Assembly (NCBI GenBank): GCA_031213475.1
Contig: JARUPZ010000002.1
Location: forward strand, 13,092,951-13,156,950
DNA from: Nereocystis luetkeana
Lineage: Eukaryota; Sar; Phaeophyceae; Laminariales; Laminariaceae
Direction of reading: 5' to 3'
DNA: 64,000 nt
Shown in pieces: positions 1 through 12,200 of the stretch. Both the position numbers and the translations under genes were made by a program. The first letter of the stretch is position 1, and the number at the start of each line of letters is the position of its first letter. Below the pieces are notes generated by a model that made no database searches, had not been told where the DNA came from, and saw only the letters and a list, made by a program, of their open reading frames with translations.

Positions 1-303
1 TCCAAGTGAATTGCCACTTTTTTTTCCCTTGTTTTTTTTTCCGATAAATCGAACAAAAGGAAATAATGGAAAATTCTGAAAAATTAGCAAGAGTGCCAAA
101 AAAAACTGGAAAGATTAAAATTTCAAAGTTTTCAATACTTTCTGGCATTAACTTGGAGACAAAGAAGCGAAAAAAAGTTGAAACAATTATTTCGACAGCA
201 ACAGCATGTATGTGGAGTAGACACGCCGAAAGTTGGCACAGAAGGGAGGTAGACTTGGTGCATATGGGTTTCCTTTTTGTTTCCGAGATTTTCTTCTTTC
301 GAG

Positions 304-395
304 AAAGTTATGAGTGATCCATGTTGAAGATCATGCTGCACATTGTCGGATGGCAAGAAAAATAATAATTATTTCGACACTACTACTAATAAAAC
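304..395 (+). repeat. Dispersed repeat D, copy 1
   Basis: This stretch, with the core ACATTGTCGGATGG, recurs at 9,668-9,770 in the same orientation (diverged) and at 36,935-37,022 inverted. It is followed by a short ACT/AAT-rich tract in two of the three copies. No coding potential is evident. The 300 bases before it hold only A/T-rich sequence in which I see nothing. Confidence 0.55.
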
Positions 396-720
396 ATGGA
401 TAAGCACAGCACGGCCCTCGCGACTCCCTCGATGTGACGCGCATGAAGACTACCCCTTCTTCGCTCTCCTTGCTCCACCCTTGTCCTTCTCACTGTCACC
501 CAACTTGACGTGTGTTTACCGTTCGACAGCAGCAGCGTACAATTCAGCATGAGCTTCAACGTCAAATCACTCAGACACATTCCTATTACGGCAGTGGCCC
601 GTCCCTCTATAGCGCCGGCTGCCCGCTATATACAGTGCCTGTTAAATCGCTTGGCACAGACTGGCAGAGAAGTGTGCGGAAGGATTAGAGCCGGTTGGTT
701 GACGCTATATATAGGGCCGG

Positions 721-1007
721 TGTTATGGTACTGCTTTTGAATGAGGCCGAAAGACCGGCAGTTACCTGGGGTTCAGGTATTTGGATCGGATGTGTAGTAC
801 TTGGGAGGCGTATCTTAGATGGAAAACCACGGGTGTTTCTCGGCGAGGCACGAGCCTTGCTCTCAGTCTCTCGTCGTGCTCGAAAGGATGAATAAAGCTG
901 CTCTTCTTCTATCTCTAAACAAACAGCACGCGTGAGTAAAAACGAGTACCTGCTCGATAGGCAAAGCTGACAAGGGATAAAAAGTGTCCCGAACTTTGAA
1001 CTTGACA
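721..1007 (+). mobile_element. LTR-like direct repeat, copy 1
   Basis: This ~287 bp segment begins TGTTATGGTACTGC and ends TTGACA, and it carries an internal AATAAAG signal. It is clearly similar over its length to 1,496-1,771. TG...CA ends, a polyadenylation-like signal two-thirds along and a same-strand partner are LTR traits. No gag/pol-like ORF lies between the two copies and no matching target-site duplication is visible. They could be solo LTRs or a very short non-autonomous (TRIM-like) element. Confidence 0.45.
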
Positions 1008-1495
1008 CTGGGAATATTCGCTGGCGAATACCTGCACTATACGTAGAGGGGCCACGACTGCTGCGCGCAGCACTATTAGACAGAATCATAAAAAGAAGGC
1101 CAAAAGACACACAAAAAAAAATGAAACCTACTATATACTGCTGTACGCGCTATCTATGCACCACATAGTAGGAACTCCCTTCTCGATAAAAAAACGTTAC
1201 GGGAAGTCAATATAATTAGAACCCACGATGGACCCAAAACACAGGTGTGCATCCCGTACTGCTGTGATACTGAGCAGCGTCGTTGACGATTTCTTCCTGC
1301 CCCTTAAGTTCTACGTCTTCCTTCCATTTGTATTTTACATACTTTGCCGGCTTCGTTGCCTTGCCGTTCAGAGGTGGGGGAGGGGGTTGTGAGGAGCCGC
1401 ATGTTCGACTCATGTTCTAGTTCGTGGAATCGGGGTTTCCATGAATTTCCCATAATTCTGCATATATATATATATCGTTCATCAGAGTGGGCTAG

Positions 1496-1771
1496 TGTTA
1501 TGATACTGCCTTGAATGAGGCTGAAAGCCCGGTAATTACCTGGGTTCAGGCACTGGGATCGTATTAAGAGTACTTGGAAGGCATATCTTAGGTGGAAAAC
1601 CAGGGGTTTTCCCGAGGCACGAGCTTGGTCTCGGTCTCCACCGTGTACGAAAGGAATAAAGCTGCTCTTCTTCTATCTCTAAGCAAACAACACATGTGAG
1701 TACCAACGAGTACCGACTTAATAGGCAGACCTGTCCAGGGATACAAAGCGTCCCGCCTGCTGATCTCAACA
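1496..1771 (+). mobile_element. LTR-like direct repeat, copy 2
   Basis: Second copy of the LTR-like repeat. It starts TGTTATGATACTGC, contains AATAAAG and ends CTCAACA, so its termini are TGTT...AACA. Small indels distinguish it from copy 1. The 490 bp between the copies has no convincing coding sequence, and I see no clear primer-binding site or polypurine tract. Confidence 0.45.
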
Positions 1772-2950
1772 GTACCCCCCTATGTTTGCACACCGTATAC
1801 ATAATATATATATATAATATAATACTCGAAGTATACACATCGTTCTGATTATTTGTTTTTGGCTATACAATGTTTGCACACCGTATATATATTATACAGA
1901 AAAATCACCATTAATTATTAGACCTATGTCAATGGAAACGCGAAGTTCAAAACTTTGTTTTCAAACATAATGCTTTCACAGAACAGCCGAATTTTTCCTC
2001 GTACTGCCGCTGTGGGAAAAAAGAGAAAAATGTTTTATATTTATTTTGTTTCCAACGGCTGCAGGCGGCGCAATTTGTTTCTTCTGGTTGCAAATTGTCA
2101 ACACAGTGATCGAAACCAGCTCGTGCGACGACCGACGCTCGATCTCGACATAGACTCAGCCCACGGCCAACCCGCTCGGTATCTGGCAAGGCCAACGAAT
2201 ATAGATGACGGCCTCGAAGATATCAGGTGGATTCATGGTCTAGGGGGCGAGAGCTTGCCGGCGGCGTCCTACGGTATCCTCCCAAACCTGAAAAAAACTA
2301 TTTTTTTTGCCATTCGAGACGGATGGAGAAGTTTTTTCTTCTGTTTTGTGCAAACCAGCGGCCAAATATGTTTTTGTCATGCGCCTGGTCAGCTCCCGCC
2401 ACATGACACCGGCCATGGTGTGAAGACGGTGACTCTAGAGTGGGTCGGATCCCCTAACGAGCGCACTCTGTTCAGAATTCATGACGCAATGGTTGGTTTT
2501 GTTGATCGATGTCTGTCGAGGACTCGGAATCTCGCCGTTTCGCACCAAAGATAGGCCTGAGTTTTTCTCAAGCCGATGTTGGCCCAACATCGGCGCCAGA
2601 TTTGCTTCTTTCGGGCTTTTCCAAAAGTTAGGAACTTTTTTTTTTTTACGTGGCCCATAGGAAGCGTGTTCTATTGGTTTTTGGAGAGTATCTTTGAAAT
2701 TCAATTTTTTTCTTGATACTTCGCTTTCCCATTGGCATGGGTCTTATACTCGAAGTAGACATGTGTGTCGTTCTGAGAATTTTTTGTGATAAACCCTAAA
2801 ATCCCACGTGCCTCCTCGAAGCCGTCGGTTTGACCGCTGCTGGTGTATTCGCCGACGTTCACGTGGCCCGGGTTGCCGTTGTAGCCGTTGTCCACGGTTT
2901 CATAGGAGATCCCAACGGTCCTCTGACGCTCGTCGCCCTTCATAAATGCT

Positions 2951-3038
2951 ACCACAGAGAGAGAGAGAGGGAGAGAGAGAGAGAGGGAGAGAGAGAAAGA
3001 GAGAGAGAGAGAAAGGGAGAGAAAAAAGGGGGGGAGAT
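2951..3038. repeat. (GA)n microsatellite
   Basis: Imperfect GA repeat immediately upstream, on the minus strand, of the third segment of the decayed gene. There it forms the polypyrimidine tract before the acceptor. Confidence 0.8.
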
Positions 3039-3130
3039 ATATGACATCAGACAAGGACGGGCGATGCCGATGCCGGCACAGAAAAACACCGCATCAAACA
3101 GTTTCTACTATCACGGCATCATACATACGA

Positions 3131-3236
3131 GCAATACATAGTACTACATAGTGATACATAGTACTACATAGTGATACATAGTACTACATAGTGATACATA
3201 GTACTACATAGTGATACATAGTAATACTTAGTAATC
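3131..3236. repeat. 20-bp tandem repeat
   Basis: About five copies of CATAGTACTACATAGTGATA with little divergence. Confidence 0.85.
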
Positions 3237-3519
3237 AGATCTCACGATGGGCCTAAAAAAATCGCGTATGCCTCCTATGTGAAGGTGTTGCCCAGACTGA
3301 GCTATAGGGAGAGAGGTGAAAAGATCGATCGATCACCCAGCCCAGGGTAATCCTTATAATAACCCTAACCCTTATAACAGCCCCCGCCCCCTTGGGACGT
3401 CGGTAACGTCTACGGCCGTACGTTGACCTACCCGCTCCCCTTCCAATACCTGAACCAGGGAGATATGTTGTTCAGGGACCGCAGGCGTAACTAAGCGTTT
3501 CTATAAAAATAATTTTTCG

Positions 3520-3640
3520 AAGCGAGACTCGAACCCGTGTTCCTCGACGGCGTCAAGTGTGAATGAAGGTGTTACATGCTAAGCTATTGGGAGGGGTAAA
3601 AAGTCGATCGATGGCCCAGTCCAGGGTAGGCCGCACAACA
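3520..3640 (-). repeat. tRNA-like (SINE-type) relic
   Basis: Read on the minus strand, a degenerate A box (TAGCTTAGCATG) is followed about 40 nt later by GGGTTCGAGTC, a B-box-like T loop with a pairable stem. The acceptor stem does not pair, so this is not a functional tRNA. The flank GTCGATCGATNNCCCAG is shared with 3,262-3,350, where the A box is near perfect (TAGCTCAGTCTGG) but the B box is gone, and a weaker relative lies at 10,805-10,880. A tRNA-derived SINE family is the likely explanation. Confidence 0.4.
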
Positions 3641-3681
3641 TACGTGGTACGCTTACACACCATATTGGGTGCTGATTACTA

Positions 3682-3798
3682 TTACGGGGGAACATAGTAA
3701 TATAAGGACCAAATTTTGGTGGTAAAAATAGGTTAAAAACATACCAGGTATAGATTTTTGTGCGTACCGTAGCTCCTATTTACGATGGTCCCCCGTAA
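3682..3798. mobile_element. MITE-1, copy 1
   Basis: The terminal inverted repeats read TTACGGGGG...CCCCCGTAA and are flanked by TA on both sides. The centre is the A/T-rich MITE-1 interior and contains one TACCAGGTA palindrome. There is no ORF. TA duplications and this size are typical of Tc1/mariner-type non-autonomous elements. Confidence 0.8.
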
Positions 3799-4123
3799 TA
3801 TCTGTTACTGTTATTACTAGTGGTTTCCCTTGGGGTTTTCTCCTTGCCGGGGATGTATGTATGTGAATGAAATGACCACAGCAGTATAAGCTCATGATCG
3901 GTATACAAAGTAGTAATGGTCTCTCTTTGGTGCCGGTATGCGCCAGCCAACAACACCGGCAGTATACGTAGCGGGAACCGACACTATACGCCGCACACTT
4001 ATCACACCGGTTGATCCCATCTGCGTCATGAGAACACACAGGCACCATACATAAGTAAGTGGGCAGGCGGCACCATTCGTACTCAACCGGCACTATAGAG
4101 GGATCACTACTACTGCACCAACC

Positions 4124-4204
4124 TGCACTCTGGCCCAAATATAAGCTGAGTGTATACATAAATTTGAATAACCAACGGTCTTTATATTTCCGCCCGGATC
4201 GGTA
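4124..4204. mobile_element. MITE-3, copy 1
   Basis: The ends are CACTCTGGCCCAAATATAAG and its approximate inverse (ACGGTCTTTATATTTCC...CGGTA). This is an ~85 bp hairpin-like element of the family described at 16,687-16,774. Confidence 0.55.
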
Positions 4205-4464
4205 TGATGCCGCGTTCAACGGGGCAAAACCGTACAGAGAAAAAAGAGGTTTACGCTCTCACCCCATGTTCTGGGGTTCGTCGAAGGAGAAGACGACGGC
4301 GCACTCTTCGATTGAGTCGGGGTCGTGCGGCTGGCGGCAGGACCATCTCGATTCCAGCTCCAAGCTATGGTCCTGTTGCGTTAAAACAAACAGTAGGTGA
4401 TGCTGTATAATACAGTTTGTTGTTGTACTGCCCGTGTGTGCGATCATCACATGAAACCGTTATT

Positions 4465-4640
4465 TGTACCCGTCGACATCCAGCACAACCAGTGTCCGCG
4501 CCGATTCTTGAATCCTAGAGAGAGAAACAAGCTCCGTGCTCACAAAAATACGACGCAGATATAGGACATTGTTCTGCAGCAAGCAGAGCAGACAGCGCGA
4601 TGCCTTGTCATCGTACTGGATACGACAGACATGATGGGCA
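4465..4640 (-). repeat. Intron-plus-exon dispersed repeat, copy 1
   Basis: On the minus strand this holds a pyrimidine tract and CTCTAG acceptor followed by coding-like sequence for ARTLVVLDVDGYK and then a TAA stop. The same block, including the upstream non-coding part (CTGTCGTATCCAGTACGAT), occurs at 26,612-26,800 and 61,735-61,945. The peptide resembles a beta strand such as those of discoidin-like domains. It lies inside the first intron of the decayed gene at 2.1-5.6 kb and may be a remnant of a related domain. Confidence 0.45.
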
Positions 4641-4782
4641 CATTCTATGAAAAAGAGAAACAAAAGAAAGAAACAAAGGAACAAATACCCGAAAAAAAAA
4701 GAAGAAAAAAATATCGGAGCTGAAAGCTGGTAGGGGCACGTGTGTGGTGTATCGGGTTATGGGATTGAGAGCGAAAACTAAC

Positions 4783-4975
4783 TGCTGAATGCAGTAGGTA
4801 TTGCATGAAACAGTAGGTATTGCATAAAACAGTAGGTGTTGCATAATACAGCAGGTAATTACAAGATACAGTAGGTATTGCACAATACAGTAGGTATTGC
4901 ACAATACCGCAAGTAAGTATTGCATACTGCAGAAGAAGGTATTGAAAAATACAGTAGGTGTCGCATAATAATCAG
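4783..4975. repeat. Minisatellite, ~18-20 bp unit
   Basis: About nine imperfect copies of ACAGTAGGTATTGCATAA. Confidence 0.85.
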
Positions 4976-5610
4976 TATAGGTACATACATGCGGAAGGGA
5001 ACGAAGAAGCTGGGGTCATCCGATTACGAAAGACAAATTGGAAGCTGAGGGCATCTATAACGCGACGCGTCTCGAAACGACGCGACGCGTCTCGCAACTG
5101 ATTCGATTCATCAATCAAACACTTGTTGTCTCTAAAGCCGCTCTCCTGCCACTGTGTGGGCTCCAATGCCGCGTCAGAGGTGAGATGGTTCTTCCTGCTG
5201 TTATATGACACAGTAGGCGCAGGTGTGGTGGACACAAAGGAGTTGGGCGAGGTCATCACGACGAAAAAAAAAGAAAGAAAGAAAAGCAATTGAGCAAAGC
5301 GAGAAGTGCTCCGTGCGAGCTTAACTCGTCCCACGTCGCGTGATGATTCGATCCGGGATCAAACGAACAAAATAACAGTCTACGATACCGAGGGGTATCG
5401 AGCGTTTTCGTCGGGTAGTTGGCGGTTGGTGGTGTCTGCGTGTTGCACCAGATATGTGTTTCTCACGTAAGCGAGGTCGGGTCTGCAGCCGTCCGTACCG
5501 CACCCTCCCTCGGCGCTCGTTTTGGAATCCCACTTGACCGCGGACACCGCCACGCTCGTAGCGTCGCGGGCTTCGATGTGTTGTGCTGTTGTCGTGGGGT
5601 ACCAGGTATG

Positions 5611-5743
5611 CAGTGGGCAGGAGGGAGGGAGGGAGGGAGGGAGGGAGGGAGGGAGGGAGGGAGGGAGGGAGGGAGGGAGGGAGGGAGGGAGGGAGGGAGG
5701 GAGGGAGGGAGGGAGGGAGGGAGGGAGGGAGGGAGGGAGGGAG
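5611..5743. repeat. (GGGA)n microsatellite
   Basis: About 33 near-perfect GGGA units. A shorter GGGA/GGAC tract lies at the corresponding place (14,640-14,683) beside the paralogous exon, so the microsatellite seed predates the gene duplication. Confidence 0.95.
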
Positions 5744-6026
5744 GACAAAACTAAACAAAAGAGAAGGGAAATATGCGATGATGATCAGTTTTTCTCCCAC
5801 GTGGGCAAGCACTTCCTTCGTTCCTTCCTTCGTTCCTTCCTTCCTTTGCTCGTTCGCTCGGTTCGTTCGTTACTGAAGTATTTACCATAATATCAGTTGA
5901 TTGCCCGTCGACGCCATTGATAGTTTTTTGTTGTTGTTGTTGCCATACTCGACAACATGGGATCCTTACAACGCACGAATGGCCGACCGTCAACGAGCGT
6001 CGGTCCCTCATTATGTAGCAGTGCCA

Positions 6027-6200
6027 GAAAGAAGAAGAAGAAGAAGAAGAAGAAGAAGAAGAAGAAGAAGAAGAAGAAGAAGAAGAAGAAGAAGAAGAAA
6101 AAGCGGGAAAAGAAGAAGAAGAAGAAGAAGAAGAAAAAGCGGGAAAAGAAGAAGAAGAAGAAGAAGAAGAACAAGAAGAAAAAGAAGAAAAAGAACAAGA
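6027..6200. repeat. (AAG)n microsatellite
   Basis: Imperfect AAG repeat. The lysine- and arginine-only ORFs read through it are artefacts. The following 6.2-6.7 kb is A/T-rich and I see nothing else in it. Confidence 0.95.
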
Positions 6201-7059
6201 AGGAGAAGAGGAGAAACCAAGGAATACCGAAACAAAAGGAAACCTACTGTGTGTTGCAGCACTAAGTCTGGAAGTACAGTAAGCCCCTTCTGTATCTACT
6301 GTTCCAGGTAGTTAACTCGATTGCTACGTTTTCCATCCGAAAAAGTCCACCATTAGGGTGTTTTGGAGGTTGAAAATCATATTGGTTGGGTTTCTTATGG
6401 TTTCTTTCCTATATATAAAATTAAGCCAATCCATAAAGCCTTCCTGAGAGTTAACCCAAACCACTAATAATTAGAACAAAAGTGGCCAAATTGCCAATTG
6501 CAACCTATTAATAGTTATTATTGGGTTGAGTTCAACTCTCGGGAAGTTTTTGCCAATTCTAAACCTACTTATTCTTGAGTTGAGTTTCACTATTTGGAGG
6601 TTCCATGAATTGAGCTCATTTTTTTTTTTGTAAGAAACAGACCACAACAAAACCCAATCAAATTGGTTCCAACGAAATTCTTCGTAACCACCCTGTTGGT
6701 TTCGACGTCATAACATGTACCCTTCTTTCTTGGTCATGGTTAGTTACTACCTGGTACAGCATATTGTAGCTCGTCATGGTATAGTATGGTATGGTACGGT
6801 CTACATACTGCAAGTATCCGCAGAAGGAAAGGTGTGTGCTGTGCCTGTCGGTACGAGGCACCTGGTAGGAAATCATTATAGGGAGGGGGGGGGGGGTTGT
6901 ACTCGACATCATGCATGGCCGTAGTCGTAGGTCCGGGGGAGGGGGGGGGGGGGGGGTACGACACGGACGGATGAAGAGTTTTGTTTCGAGCGGAAAACGA
7001 AAGCAAACAAGAACGATCTCGGAACCATCGCGATCGACGTTGGTTCTATAACCCCAGAA

Positions 7060-8446
7060 TTACAGCGACTTACGCTCGCATATGACGTCGTGCACCTCTA
7101 GAGACACCTGGAGGAGGAGGAGGAGGAGGAGGAGGAGGAGGAGGCAGCAGTGCAAAACAGAACGGTGTAAGAGAAGACAATCACCCATGACCGACCGTGT
7201 TTGAGTTACAGGCGATAGTCTTGTCTTGGGCGCGTCACGAGCTTTACGACAAAAAAAACGAAATCTCACGTGAACAAGGATGGGGGGGGGGGATCGTGGA
7301 GTGAAGCGGACAAAGAGAAGGCCGGAAAAAATGTCGCCGGGACTCCCGCAGCGCGCTTACGTAACGCGAAGAACCATGGCACGCCTCGTCAGACAGGTCA
7401 TCGTTTTTCCCGCTTGTATGATCTTCTATATACCACTCTGTACCCAAACATAGGGAATGTTGTAACATCAAGATTGAATACAAACGGTATTTATATGTAG
7501 GGGAAAATTAGCTGTTTTCAGGAAAAATATATATATAGATCCCTGGTATCTGCATGATCTATTTAGCTCACGTTGTCGAGTGGGAGCCGCATAATTTTCT
7601 GCATGATCTGAAAGCACATGTTTCCTACGTACGGTACATTTGATCTGTTCTATACAGATCCTGCACATCCTCCCTACAGCGGCAGGCGAGGAGCTATATA
7701 TGATCTATCTGTACACATATAGATCCCGACCAGTCCGAGGTGTGAGGTTACTGTCATCATCATTTCGCATCTCAAAGGTTCGAAAGGCAGAGAGGCAAGC
7801 GAGTCGTGTGGCTCACAACGAATGAATGCTCCCGTGAAAGCCTTCCCGCTCATCGAACGCCGTAACGACAACTACAGTAGGCACCCCCCCCCCCCCCGCC
7901 CAACAGGCTCCCTCGCGTTGCTCTATCAACAGGCGCAGTGTGTACTGCAGGCATCATGGGCACGCTATACCGAAAACTAAACCCCCCACACACAACATGA
8001 GTATCGCTCTCGTTGTGGATGCATGCGTGGTCCATTCGTTCACACTCCCTACCGGCCTTCTCATCCGAAGGAAACCCCACAAGAAGCCCAGCCATGCCAC
8101 TTCACTCCCGGGAAGAAAGTCTAAGAAATTCTTAGGGTCCGTGTGGAACAAAACACCCCACTTCCTAACGAAACAAGGAATTTAGATGCGTCCCTGAGGG
8201 CCAGTATCCCATGGTTTCTTATCTCAGGGTCCCTCGGCACTGTACAGGGGTGCCGTGAAAAGAGCGTTGACTTCGCACTGAGGTGCGATCGTTTCTCAGC
8301 GCTCGCTCTCTCCTCACTACAGGCTATAACCATTTGGAGTGCCGCAGTCCCGTTTGGGGGAGGACAAAACCGGTCAACTTCCGAGTAGTTTGTCCCCAAA
8401 ACGGGACTGCGGTTCTCGAAAGGGGTCAAGGGTGTTCCTTAAGTAA

Positions 8447-8512
<66 letters not shown>

Positions 8513-9206
8513 GGAAGGCTCTCTCTCCCGACCAGATATTTTCTGCTACTGTAGAAGCACCTTACTTACCACTCCTATACCTGAATGCAAGGACCTTTTA
8601 TATTAAATTTTAGTACACAAACGGTTCTTATAATTAGGGACAGAGTGGTATTCGGTATTGGTTGGCAACCTTCCCGTTCTGGGGGGGGGGGGGGGGGGGG
8701 GGGGTTCGATAGGAGAGATGTACTCGATCTCATGCATGGCCGTAGTCGTATGACCATAGGCGGGAGGGGGGAACACAGACACAAGCACATCGAGCGCTAA
8801 CGAAAACGGTCGCCCCCCTTCGTGCGAATTCGACCCTCTTTTTATCGTGCGGTAGCCTTGTTGCAGGGGCAGGGGCAGCAACGCGTGGTTTGTTCGTGGA
8901 CAAGCGCTTCTACCTACTTTCATGGGAGGAAGTAGGCGGAACGGCAGGAAGAAAATCCATGCCAACATTCCCCTCAGGGGAAGACGTGCGTGTAGAGCTC
9001 TCTTTTTCATGGGAGTACCAAATCCGCCGAAGGTCTGAAGAAAAAAACAATACCAAAAACAAAACAAAAAAATATACATGGAAAAAACGTACGCGGAAGC
9101 TTCCATGGAAAACATCTAGGTAGAAGTATGCAGGTGGAAGTGTGTACATGGAAGTAAAGTGCGTACTGTAGAAGCTTCTATGATGGGAGGAACTAGACGG
9201 ACGGCC

Positions 9207-9275
<69 letters not shown>

Positions 9276-12200
9276 GCGTCCCGTGTTGTGACTGACCTCA
9301 GTGATGCTCAGCCACTGGTTGTAGGGCGTGCTCAGCGGGGCGTAGATGACGACCTCGATCACTCTCCCGGTCTCCAACAACGGGAAGTCGGCGGTGAGTA
9401 CCTGCGCCACACATACGGTTGGGCATGCACCAGTGTATCACACGCGTAGACTTACAGTGTACCAGGTAGGAGGTACGTTAATTGTGAGTGGTCAACGTGA
9501 AAGCTCACAAGCTGCTGCCCGCGCATTTTTTTATTTTTTTTTTATGGTTGACAGAACGTACTACGGTATGATAAGGGAGTTGTATAGACGTCGTGTGCAT
9601 ACCTGGTAGAGAGATTTCCTGTTTTTGTTTTTCGTCTCCCCTTTTGGCTTTCTTCCTTCTTTCCGGAAGTGTTTATGAGAGATCAAAGTTGAAGCTCCAT
9701 GCCATGCTATGCTAGATACACATTGTCGGATGGTAGACATGATGACAGTAGTAACGATTAAATGATAATACTATAAATTAAGAAGTTTATACATGCTACT
9801 ACAACTTTAGCTCTAGGGGTATAAATCAGGATGAATAATCTCATGGCCTATAGGCATACGTACAACGAATGTTACTGAATAACGTGAATAAATGACCTCC
9901 CAGCGATATTGGGTATACAATTCGTCAGTGCCCTTAAGGAGCCCCCCGTCAACCAGAAAAGTTACGGCCAAAAAGTGTGTCAGTGCCCTTAAGGAGCCCC
10001 CCCAGTCAGTCAGAAATGTTACAGGTACGGCCAAAAAGTGCGTCAGTGCCCTTAAGGAGCCCCCCGTCAGTCAGAAATGTTACAGGTACGGCCAAAAAAT
10101 GCGTCAGTGCCCTTAAGGAGCCCCCCCAGTCAGTCAGAAATGTTATAGGTACAGCCAAAAAGTGCGACCTGTATTGTAGCACGGGTGAGACATTTGCGAG
10201 ATAGGGTACCATACGAATTAGTACCGTTATGCATGTATTGAAAAAAATATCGTAGGATCGAGGATCAAGATTTTTTTGCGAAACTCATCTTTTTTCGAAA
10301 CTCATCTTTTGCGAGCGTACATACAACGCTTCGATCGCTCGCGCGTACCAGGTACTATATATATATGTAATGGTATGGGTTTTACACGACCTCATAATGA
10401 AGGATATATCTGTACATATAAATGCTTCCCTATATGACTACCGTATTGTCATCGTGTTTTTTGGTGGGGGGGAATGTTCGTTACTTCGTTTGTTTGTTGT
10501 GTTTGTTTTTCGTTTGTTTTTGTTTGTTTTTGTTTTTTATTGTGATCAGTGGTACTTATACATACCTGCTCGAAATCGTCGGTGTCGCCGCTGCTGGTGA
10601 ACTCGCCGACCCGCACATGGCCCGGGTTGCCACCTTCGTCGTCGACGGTGGTGTAGGAGATGCCAACAGTCCGCTCACGCGTGTCGCCGTTCATGAATGC
10701 TGCAGCAACAACAACAACAACAACAACAACAGCAGCAGCAGACATATCACATCCCATGGGGTAGGCCACACGTACAGTACATATCACAAATCGTGCCATA
10801 GCAGCAAAAAAAAACCCGGTAGTTCTCAAGGTCTTAAGTCCGTTGGGCTACAGGTAAAATGTTAACCGATCGCCCACCCAGTCTAAGCCTTATAACATAT
10901 ACCACTCTGTACCCAATTATGAGGACATTTTTGTGTACCACTATCAAAACGTTCCTGACATTTTAGGCACAACAAGAGTGTTATAGTTTGTATACTTCGG
11001 AACGCAAATGCACTACGCCTTGAGTCGCCCCATTTTCTCCGAGTTTTTGTTGCCTCGAGGCGTGCTTCCGACTCCAGTCAGCACCTACCTCCTGTAGATA
11101 GATAGATGTGTGACATTGGTCTGCCAATAATAGCTTATTCATGACGACTATTGTTAATAGTATAACAATGTAATAATGATACGTCGTGCTACCCTACCGC
11201 GCATGCCACTGCCAAGGTAAACCTCGGCCGTTAATTGCTGGGAGCGAAGCGAGTTTCAAGTCTTGCACGGCCCCCCTTTCGACTATAGGGCATGCCTTAC
11301 ATTTTAGCTGGGGGGGGGTTATGCTCATGCCATTACATGCGGCCTTAGTCGTATGGCCGTAGACCCTCCCATGCCTTGCCTACACACACAATGCCGGGAC
11401 GGAGCACGACGTCGGGTTCTCACCGACCGAGGCAAGACGTTGCTTTTACCCCACGCGCGCGAAGCACCGTGAGGTGATCGGCGAGTCGCGTGATGGAAGG
11501 ATCAGAGCTAAGCATTCCGCTATACATGTATGTACACGACAGAACCGCTTTTTTTTGTCGAGGCGGGTTTTCTTGCATGCGGATGACAGCGTCGAATGAG
11601 GCGTATGCCCTCTTAAAGTATATGGCATGCCCTGCTGAAAACCACAAGGCATGCCCCACTAAAGTATATGGCATGCCCTACTAAAAAGTTACAAGGCATG
11701 CCCTACTAAATAAAGTGTAAGGCAAGCCGCCTTCCTCAAGTATACCGGGTAAGGCATTTGCCTTGCGTTTCAGCTGGGCGAAGCCGGAGATCCGAGTGGC
11801 CCGACCGGAAAAAACATCCCGAAACAAAAAAAATGGCTTACAGTTGGGTTAGTGTGGGCCTCGCGAGGGTGCGTGGGCGCTCGCCGCCCTAGGGTATTTC
11901 GAGCCTGGAACTCGCCCCGTAGGCCGGGAGGGTTGGGGGGGCTGGGGTGAGTGCACACAGGGGGGAAACTGCCGTTTCGCGCCGCGCCGGCCCGAGCTCG
12001 TTTTTTCTGCTAAAGGCCTTTTGGTTTTGCACTATGCATGTACCTTAAGGGGCCCCTCAGTCTGAGTCTAATTCCAAGTGATATGCTCCCACAACCGGGA
12101 GTGCAGTCCCAAAGAGTGGTCTTCCGCCAGCGCACACAACAGTTGACGACAGTTACAAGTATCTCCTCCAGCGCAAGTCCCTGTTCACATCGTGTCGTAC

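Larger units (their letters stand above)
2130..5585 (-). pseudogene. Decayed tandem copy of the discoidin-like domain gene
   Basis: Four segments match, in order and spacing, the exons of the minus-strand gene at 7,060-14,613. They lie at 5,585-5,467 (119 nt, the same length as its partner), 4,372-4,263, 2,948-2,812 and roughly 2,240-2,130. The acceptor AGs of the first three are kept. Damage is visible. The second segment is 14 nt shorter than its partner (110 against 124), losing the GIKI strand and changing the exit phase. The third ends at GC rather than GT. The fourth, recognisable by its EAVIY strand, needs a one-base correction to reach the LSxxE end. No last exon is found. A functional gene with altered splicing is possible but less likely. 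Confidence 0.6.

Noticed and set aside
5322..6311. ORFs rich in Pro-Ser, Gly-Arg, Lys or Phe
   Set aside because: They run through (GGGA)n and (AAG)n repeats and have no coding features outside them.
9928..10165. CRISPR-like array
   Set aside because: The repeated ~64-bp unit is a plain minisatellite with no constant-repeat/variable-spacer pattern, in an intron of a eukaryotic gene.
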